From Actinomycetota bacterium (lineage in GTDB: Bacteria > Actinomycetota > Actinomycetes > S36-B12 > UBA10799), in NCBI GenBank assembly GCA_030837445.1, contig JAUPKM010000322.1:1-8487 (forward strand): 8,487 nt of DNA, in the 5' to 3' direction. Positions 4,776 to 8,487 of this stretch are shown in pieces; positions within the stretch are counted from its first letter, which is position 1, and each line of letters opens with the position of its first letter. The translations under genes were made by a program, and so were the position numbers. Below the pieces are notes generated by a model. The model did not search any database, was not told the DNA's origin, and saw nothing but the letters and a program-made list of their open reading frames with translations.

Positions 4776-5857
4776 TGAAGGGCCGCCAGAATGGCCGCCG
4801 CGCGGGTGGCGGAGTCGAGTCGGTCCGCTGCGAACGCTCGAATTCGCTCAGGTGCTGACGCGCAATCCGGGTCGTTGCGCACCTTCCGCCGAAGACTCCC
4901 GAGCCAGTCGACCAGCCGATCCACGTCGACCGCCGTCTCGTCGTCGGTCTCCCGGAAGGTAAAAGGCGGGCTGTGGCGGAGGTCGGGGTCATCGCCAGCT
5001 AGGACGACCGGCAACCCACGGGCGAGGTAGTCACGGACCTTCAAGGTGGAGATCGAAAAGCCACCCCGGCGGTGCTCACCGAGTGATCCGACTCCGATAT
5101 CGGCCCCCGCCATCACGTGGTCGTACTCGGCCCCGACCAAGGGGCCCGTGAAGTCGACCTGACGGGCGATGCCGAGGCGCCGCGCCAGCGCCACGAGGCG
5201 ACGTCGTTCGGGTCCATCCCCGACGATCGTGACCCGCACGTCCGGTTCGGCTCGGCGTGCCGCGGCCATCCCCCGTAGCAATCGGTCGTAGCCGTGCCAC
5301 TGACCCAGGGCTCCAGCAGCGACCAGGGTGACCGAGTCCCGTTCCGACCATCCACCCGCCAGTGGTCGAGCGGCAACGTCCACTCCGTTTGTCAGCGTGA
5401 CCCTGCGGTTGGCCCCGAGCAACCGCCAGGGAGCGCCGTCGGTGTCGTACTGCACGAGCAGGTCAGCGAGCGGCCATGCCGATGGGGTCCACAGGGCCTC
5501 GAGCGCTGTCCGGGTGGCCCGGCTAGACACGCTCCGATCAGACCGGCGGATTTCCCGAATACCCGCGCTCACCGGGGTCGGGATGTCGATCACCACCGAC
5601 GTGCCCCGTCTCCGGAGGGAGCGAAGCTCGGTCGCGGCCGCCGGCAACGACCAGTGCGACCGCAGCACGACCACATCAGCTGGGGTCGAGCGTATGGCCG
5701 CTACGAGAGCCTGGCTGGCCCCCCGTGGGTCGGGTCGGAGGAGCACTGAGGTGGCCTCGCAGCCGCAGGATCGAAATCCGGCGGCCAGGTCCAGAGTCTT
5801 TGCCGCCGGTCCGGTCCCCTCCCGCACGACCGCGAGTAGCAAGACGCGGGTCGGCAT
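4772..5857 (-). CDS. GT-B glycosyltransferase, family 4-like
   Basis: A 361-aa glycosyltransferase of the GT-B fold. The N-terminal acceptor domain (1-150) begins with M-P-T-R-V-L-L-L-A-V-V and contains a D-V-V-V-L-R-S-H-W segment (61-69). N157-G-V-D160 marks the linker into the donor-binding domain, which has A180-A-G-A-L-G-Q-W-H-G-Y190, V207-R-V-T-I-V-G-D-G-P-E217 and V234-D-F-T-G. The usual E-x7-E nucleotide-sugar motif is altered: the first Glu position is S268 and the second is D276, in L-K-V-R-D-Y-L-A-R-G-L-P-V-V. This resembles the K-x-R-E/D-Y-L variant seen in some family 4 enzymes. The ATG at 5857 has no strong SD, only GAAG nearby. It is co-directional with the upstream broken vapC (47-nt gap) and overlaps the DUF2142 gene by 4 nt. 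It probably adds a sugar to the lipid-linked glycan; donor and acceptor are unknown. Confidence 0.86.
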   Translation of the reverse strand: MPTRVLLLAVVREGTGPAAKTLDLAAGFRSCGCEATSVLLRPDPRGASQALVAAIRSTPADVVVLRSHWSLPAAATELRSLRRRGTSVVIDIPTPVSAGIREIRRSDRSVSSRATRTALEALWTPSAWPLADLLVQYDTDGAPWRLLGANRRVTLTNGVDVAARPLAGGWSERDSVTLVAAGALGQWHGYDRLLRGMAAARRAEPDVRVTIVGDGPERRRLVALARRLGIARQVDFTGPLVGAEYDHVMAGADIGVGSLGEHRRGGFSISTLKVRDYLARGLPVVLAGDDPDLRHSPPFTFRETDDETAVDVDRLVDWLGSLRRKVRNDPDCASAPERIRAFAADRLDSATRAAAILAALQ

Positions 5858-5877
5858 GGCTTCAAGTTAGGAGGTGT

Positions 5878-5902
5878 GCGCGCCGACCGGCCGAAGGCGC
5901 GC
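5878..5902 (-). other. all-GC hairpin between broken vapC and glycosyltransferase
   Basis: GCGCGCC (5878-5884) pairs perfectly with GGCGCGC (5896-5902) around an 11-nt loop. It lies in the 47-nt gap after the vapC stop and about 20 nt before the glycosyltransferase start on the transcribed strand. No U tract follows, so it may be a weak terminator, a processing site or a translation-modulating leader structure. The hairpin is seen; its function is inferred. Confidence 0.4.
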
Positions 5903-5904
5903 GG

Positions 5905-6190
5905 TCAGTCGAGTCGCTGGGTCGGCTGTCCGGTGACGGCCGCTATCAGCTCGAAGTCCTTGTCGTCATGCAGGATAGTCAGTGCGCGCAACACCGTTGC
6001 CGCGATGAGCAGATCCGGCACGGATGGCGCCCTGTGCTGGCCTCTCTCGGCCAGTCGGCCCTGCACAGCCAAGGCCCGATCCTCAATGGCTGGAGTGCTG
6101 TGCTCGACCGGCCCAAGCCTCAGCATCGCGGCTGGTTCCCAACCGTGTCAGGGCTGACTTGTCCACCAGCCACGGTCCGCGGTCCGTCAC
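5905..6190 (-). pseudogene. vapC: vapC-type PIN-domain toxin, inactivated by internal deletion and frameshift
   Basis: VapC toxins are PIN-domain endoribonucleases with four acidic residues binding Mg2+. The start is GTG at 6190, overlapping the vapB stop (GTGA). The first frame encodes 35 residues with W-L-V-D-K-S-A-L, containing the first acidic Asp (D10), then D-A-E-A-W-A-G-R, and stops at 6083. The rest of the PIN domain continues in another frame from about 6108 to 5905: S-T-P-A-I-E-D-R-A-L, then H-R-A-P-S-V-P-D-L-L-I-A-A and L-H-D-D-K-D-F-E-L-I-A, carrying the third and fourth acidic positions, and ending V-T-G-Q-P. Joined, the parts total about 96 residues against the usual 130-135, so about 40 codons are missing. 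That stretch normally holds the conserved second acidic residue (Glu). The toxin is therefore very unlikely to be active. Confidence 0.85.
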
Positions 6191-6402
6191 GACCAGGCTC
6201 GCGTCATGAAATCCGGATCGTCCAGATCGTTGCAGGCAGCGGCGAACCACTGCAGGTCCGCGGCGGTCACCTCGGCGGCAGGCTGGGCCGCGTGGTGCAG
6301 AAGTTGCCGCAGAAGTGCGCTACGAGTCGTCCCTAATCGGCGAGCTGCCGCATCCAGCGCTTGCAGAGCGTCGGGCACACCACGGATCAGTACGTCGGGC
6401 AC
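6187..6402 (-). CDS. vapB: VapB-type antitoxin (intact, partner broken)
   Basis: A 71-aa antitoxin. The start is GTG at 6402, with AGGAGG (6408-6413 on the transcribed strand) 5 nt upstream. Residues 4-10 (V-L-I-R-G-V-P) form the RHH strand, followed by helices with L-Q-A-L-D-A-A-A-R-R-L-G and T-R-S-A-L-L-R-Q-L-L. The C-terminal part (V-T-A-A-D-L-Q-W-F, then D-D-P-D-F-M-T-R-A-W-S) matches the tail that in this VapB subgroup occupies the VapC active site. It overlaps vapC in GTGA fashion and follows the 417-aa glycosyltransferase by 24 nt on the same strand, so it is probably transcribed with the sugar operon. With VapC broken it is an orphan antitoxin, though it could still act as a DNA-binding regulator or neutralise related VapC proteins. 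Confidence 0.87.
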   Translation of the reverse strand: MPDVLIRGVPDALQALDAAARRLGTTRSALLRQLLHHAAQPAAEVTAADLQWFAAACNDLDDPDFMTRAWS

Positions 6403-6426
6403 TCTCGCCTCCTCGGTCGGATCGGG

Positions 6427-7680
6427 TCAAGAGGCGCTTTCCCCGAGGTTGGCTCCGGCGATTCTGGCCCGATCCTGGGAGCCGGTGTCGAGGTCCACGT
6501 GTCTGCGGGTCGCGTCGCTCGGGCGGTTCCCACCTACCAGGGACTCCAGATACTCCGCGAACAGCGACTCAACGTGATCCCGATCGAAACGCTCAGTTAC
6601 CAAGCGTCGCGCCGCTGCCCCCATCTGTCGACGACGCTCCGGTGCCGACAGCCGCTCCACCAGGCGATCTGCCATCGTCACGTGGTCACCGATCGGAATC
6701 AGATATCCCGTCTGTCCGTCGAGTACCGCGTCCCGAGTGCCGGTCACGTCCCAGGCCACGGTGGGCACCTCACATGCAGCCGCCTCCAGCACCACGGCGG
6801 GCATCCCCTCCCGCCAACTTGGCAGGCAGAGCACGTCGGCTTGCCGGAGTAACTGGGGGACGTCGTCGACGTAGTCCAGCCTTGTCACCCCGCGCTGACC
6901 ACAGAGGCGGTCGAGAGAAGCACCGGGCGCGTCCAGGTGGTCCTCGGCGCCTGCCAGGAGGAGCCGAGCCTCCGGTAACCGGGCTGTGACCAGCGGCCAG
7001 ACCCGCGCGAGATCCACGATCCCCTTGTCGGCGGCAAGGCGGCCGACAAACGCGACTGTTGGTGGAGGCGTCACGTTCGTCGTTCCAGACGTGCCACGGG
7101 TGAAGGTTACGTTCGAGGTGGGCCCGATCGCAGGCGCGCAGGAGTCAGTCGCCGCTGCCGCGGTGAATATCTGCAGGTCCACCCCGGCGACCCCGCCAAA
7201 CCCCAGCACAATTGGCGAGGTCCCTCGACCCGAGGGGATCACACCCGCTAGCGACGGTGAAGCGGCCACGATCGACGTGGCCATACGAGCGGTGGCATGC
7301 TCTGCGGCGCGCACCGTCGGGCCGCCGCCCGCTTCGCTGCGCAGCCCCCACACCCACCAGACTCGGTGCGGGATGCCGGCCGCGGCGGCTGCCGCCAGCG
7401 ACAGCAGGCCAGCTTTGGGTGTCGCTCCGACCACCACGGCCGGCCTGGTCTCGCGGAGAAGTCGAAGCCAGCTGGCCAGCGCCAGGCAGTCAGCCGCCGG
7501 GGCTGGGCCGCGTCGCATCGGCAGGACGTGGACCGTGGCGTCTGGGTGGCGAACCTCGTCGACGGACTCACCGACGACCACGTGCACCTCCCAGCCGCGG
7601 GCGACGAGTGAACGCACTTGGCCGGTGATGAGCCGGTATGCGGGAGCGGCCGTGAGAGCGATGACGACCCTGCCTGGCAT
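6427..7680 (-). CDS. GT4-family glycosyltransferase
   Basis: A 417-aa GT-B glycosyltransferase. The frame stays open to 8034, but the ATG at 7680 is chosen because M-P-G-R-V-V-I-A-L-T-A is the typical first strand of the fold and the extra upstream residues have no domain character. The N-terminal acceptor domain has G20-Q-V-R-S-L-V-A-R-G-W-E-V-H-V-V-V and V82-V-V-G-A-T-P-K-A-G91. The donor domain begins at V209-A-F-V-G-R-L-A-A-D-K-G220 (R214 and K219 are the diphosphate-binding pair) and contains the canonical E291-G-M-P-A-V-V-L-E299 (E-x7-E). A Thr/Asn/Ser-rich insert lies just before the donor domain, in the interdomain linker. No SD precedes the start; TACCCT lies 6 nt upstream, suggesting a leaderless message. 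It appears to be the first gene of the - strand operon. The specific sugar is unknown. Confidence 0.9.
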   Translation of the reverse strand: MPGRVVIALTAAPAYRLITGQVRSLVARGWEVHVVVGESVDEVRHPDATVHVLPMRRGPAPAADCLALASWLRLLRETRPAVVVGATPKAGLLSLAAAAAAGIPHRVWWVWGLRSEAGGGPTVRAAEHATARMATSIVAASPSLAGVIPSGRGTSPIVLGFGGVAGVDLQIFTAAAATDSCAPAIGPTSNVTFTRGTSGTTNVTPPPTVAFVGRLAADKGIVDLARVWPLVTARLPEARLLLAGAEDHLDAPGASLDRLCGQRGVTRLDYVDDVPQLLRQADVLCLPSWREGMPAVVLEAAACEVPTVAWDVTGTRDAVLDGQTGYLIPIGDHVTMADRLVERLSAPERRRQMGAAARRLVTERFDRDHVESLFAEYLESLVGGNRPSDATRRHVDLDTGSQDRARIAGANLGESAS

Positions 7681-7686
7681 GCAGAG

Positions 7687-7692
7687 AGGGTA
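7687..7692 (-). promoter_or_regulatory. candidate -10 element for leaderless glycosyltransferase mRNA
   Basis: On the - strand TACCCT (fits TANNNT) is followed by 6 nt and then the ATG. In actinobacteria this spacing typically means transcription starts at the A of the start codon. No convincing -35 is seen. The absence of any SD upstream of the ATG supports the reading. Confidence 0.4.
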
Positions 7693-7738
7693 TCGGGGCA
7701 CTGGGGGTGTTGGGCCCATCGAGGCGGGCACGCGCTCA

Positions 7739-7817
7739 ATCACGGGCCGACGGGGAGTCGCGTGATCCAGCGGAAATCCGCCGTCAACGCCTCGTGTTCG
7801 ACGCGTAGGCGTATCAT
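7739..7817 (+). promoter_or_regulatory. divergent intergenic region: inverted repeats and candidate -10
   Basis: The region between the divergent glycosyltransferase and CapD-like genes holds ATCACG (7739-7744) paired with CGTGAT (7761-7766), a perfect GCGGA-AA-TCCGC palindrome (7770-7781), and TATCAT (7812-7817), a 5-of-6 match to a -10 box for the + strand gene, without a recognisable -35. The palindromes are suitable operator candidates for either gene. Only the sequences themselves are certain. Confidence 0.35.
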
Positions 7818-7900
7818 TGTCCCACGTCCGGTGATGTTGATTCGGTAACCGGCCATGTTGGGAGTCCGTGCCGCGGGAATCAGGGGAACCGGAATTGGAC

Positions 7901-8487
7901 ATGCGTCGCTTTGCGCAGGCTGCGTTTGACTTCGCATGTTGGGTTGTCGCAATGCCGCTGGCGGTGGCATTTCGATACGACTTCTCCGCGCCGATGGAGG
8001 ATATGCGTCGAGGCATCCAAATCGGTTTGATCATGGGAAGTTTCCAGGTCGTGGCCGGTTTGCTCCTGCACTTGTACCGTGGCCGCTACAAGTTCGGCTC
8101 CTTCGATGAAGTGTCGGGAGTCGTTATCACTGCGGCACTGGTCGGGGGCTCGATCACGTTGGCCTCATTGTTGACAGAGGACCACTATGTCCCCCGGTCG
8201 ACGCCGATCCTGGCCACGGGTATGGCACTGACCGCGATGCTGGCTGGCCGCTTCTTGGTGCGCAGCATCCGGGAACGTCGACGGATCACTCGCTCGGGAC
8301 CGAGAACGATCGTGCTCGGGGCCGGTGAGGCGGGTGACGAACTGATCACAGCCATGCTGCTGGACCCCAACTCCGACTACGACCCGGTGGCCCTGCTTGA
8401 TGACGACCCTTCGAAACAGCGGCTTCGCCTCCACGGGGTGCCAGTCCGGGGAACATCAAACGACATCGGGTCCATGGCGGCGTCTGA
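7901..8487 (+). CDS. CapD/FlaA1-type membrane nucleotide-sugar dehydratase/epimerase (3' truncated by window)
   Basis: The first 195 residues of a polysaccharide biosynthesis protein of the CapD/WbpM group, membrane-anchored enzymes that dehydrate or epimerise UDP-HexNAc. N-terminal TM segments (about 5-25, 40-58, 75-95, 103-120) are followed by a cytoplasmic Rossmann domain. Group-typical motifs are L58-Y-R-G-R-Y-K-F-G-S-F-D-E70, P98-R-S, G140-A-G-E-A-G145 (nucleotide-binding loop) and a later D-D-D-P-S-K followed by G-V-P-V-R-G. The L-Y-R-G-R-Y and P-R-S motifs favour CapD over polyprenyl glycosylphosphotransferases, which share the N-terminal architecture. The catalytic short-chain dehydrogenase domain is beyond the window. 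The start is uncertain: ATG 7901 has only a weak GGA upstream, and an in-frame GTG at 7868, with GGGAG 3 nt away, would add 11 residues. It is transcribed divergently from the glycosyltransferase operon. Third-position GC is low over the first codons. Confidence 0.88.
   Translation, partial: MRRFAQAAFDFACWVVAMPLAVAFRYDFSAPMEDMRRGIQIGLIMGSFQVVAGLLLHLYRGRYKFGSFDEVSGVVITAALVGGSITLASLLTEDHYVPRSTPILATGMALTAMLAGRFLVRSIRERRRITRSGPRTIVLGAGEAGDELITAMLLDPNSDYDPVALLDDDPSKQRLRLHGVPVRGTSNDIGSMAAS

Noticed and set aside
4036..4992. A 318-residue - strand frame overlapping two genes.
   Set aside because: It is Arg/Pro-rich with no fold-like pattern and overlaps the DUF2142 and glycosyltransferase genes, which are well supported in another frame of the same strand.
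5905..6126. A free-standing 73-aa small protein gene starting at ATG 6126.
   Set aside because: It is the C-terminal part of a VapC PIN domain. The N-terminal part with its own start lies just upstream in another frame, so a broken gene explains it better.
6315..6989. + strand frame of 224 residues opposite the 417-aa glycosyltransferase.
   Set aside because: Arg/Pro/Ser-rich shadow of a gene with canonical GT4 motifs on the other strand.
6427..8034. A 535-residue reading of the glycosyltransferase with a 118-residue N-terminal extension.
   Set aside because: The extension has no domain character, crosses the divergent promoter region and overlaps the opposing CapD-like gene. The canonical GT-B first strand begins at the Met of 7680.

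Overview
The window is GC-rich, with strong G/C preference at third codon positions, many GTG starts, gene overlaps of ATGA or GTGA type, and protein families common in actinobacteria. It is best read as part of an actinobacterial chromosome, inside a locus for surface polysaccharide (capsule, exopolysaccharide or glycan) biosynthesis. No species can be named from the sequence alone.

Left end, + strand: the last 77 codons of a GDP-L-fucose synthase overlap a complete WecG/TagA/CpsF-family glycosyltransferase (228-1145). After a 218-bp gap holding a pair of 27-bp imperfect repeats and a good promoter comes a DUF1778/GNAT toxin-antitoxin pair (1364-2352), followed by a second, toxin-first pair of a 77-aa basic protein and a ribbon-helix-helix (RHH) antitoxin (2549-3092). 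This second pair lies between two 94-bp direct copies (2355-2448 and 3237-3330) of the 3' end of the neighbouring membrane-protein gene. Just before the right-hand copy is what looks like a decayed fragment of another GNAT toxin gene (3112-3235).

Centre and right, - strand: an apparent operon runs from a family 4 glycosyltransferase (7680 to 6427, probably leaderless) through vapB (6402 to 6187), a vapC broken by an out-of-frame internal deletion (6190 to 5905), a second family 4-like glycosyltransferase (5857 to 4772) and a DUF2142-type multi-pass membrane protein (4775 to 3210). At the right end, divergently on the + strand, begins a CapD/FlaA1-type membrane-bound nucleotide-sugar dehydratase/epimerase that runs off the window.

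Together the sugar genes supply nucleotide sugars (GDP-fucose and a CapD-type modified UDP-sugar), glycosyltransferases and a membrane protein, a normal set for building a lipid-linked repeat unit. The unusual part is the density of toxin-antitoxin material: two apparently complete modules, one module with a broken toxin, and one toxin relic, all within about 5 kb of a polysaccharide locus. The duplication of the DUF2142 3' end, with mostly synonymous differences between copies, suggests that foreign or paralogous DNA entered by recombination at that gene end. I did not find a clearly new multi-gene system. The least familiar parts are the 77-aa toxin candidate with its C-terminal-RHH partner, and the recombination scar around it.
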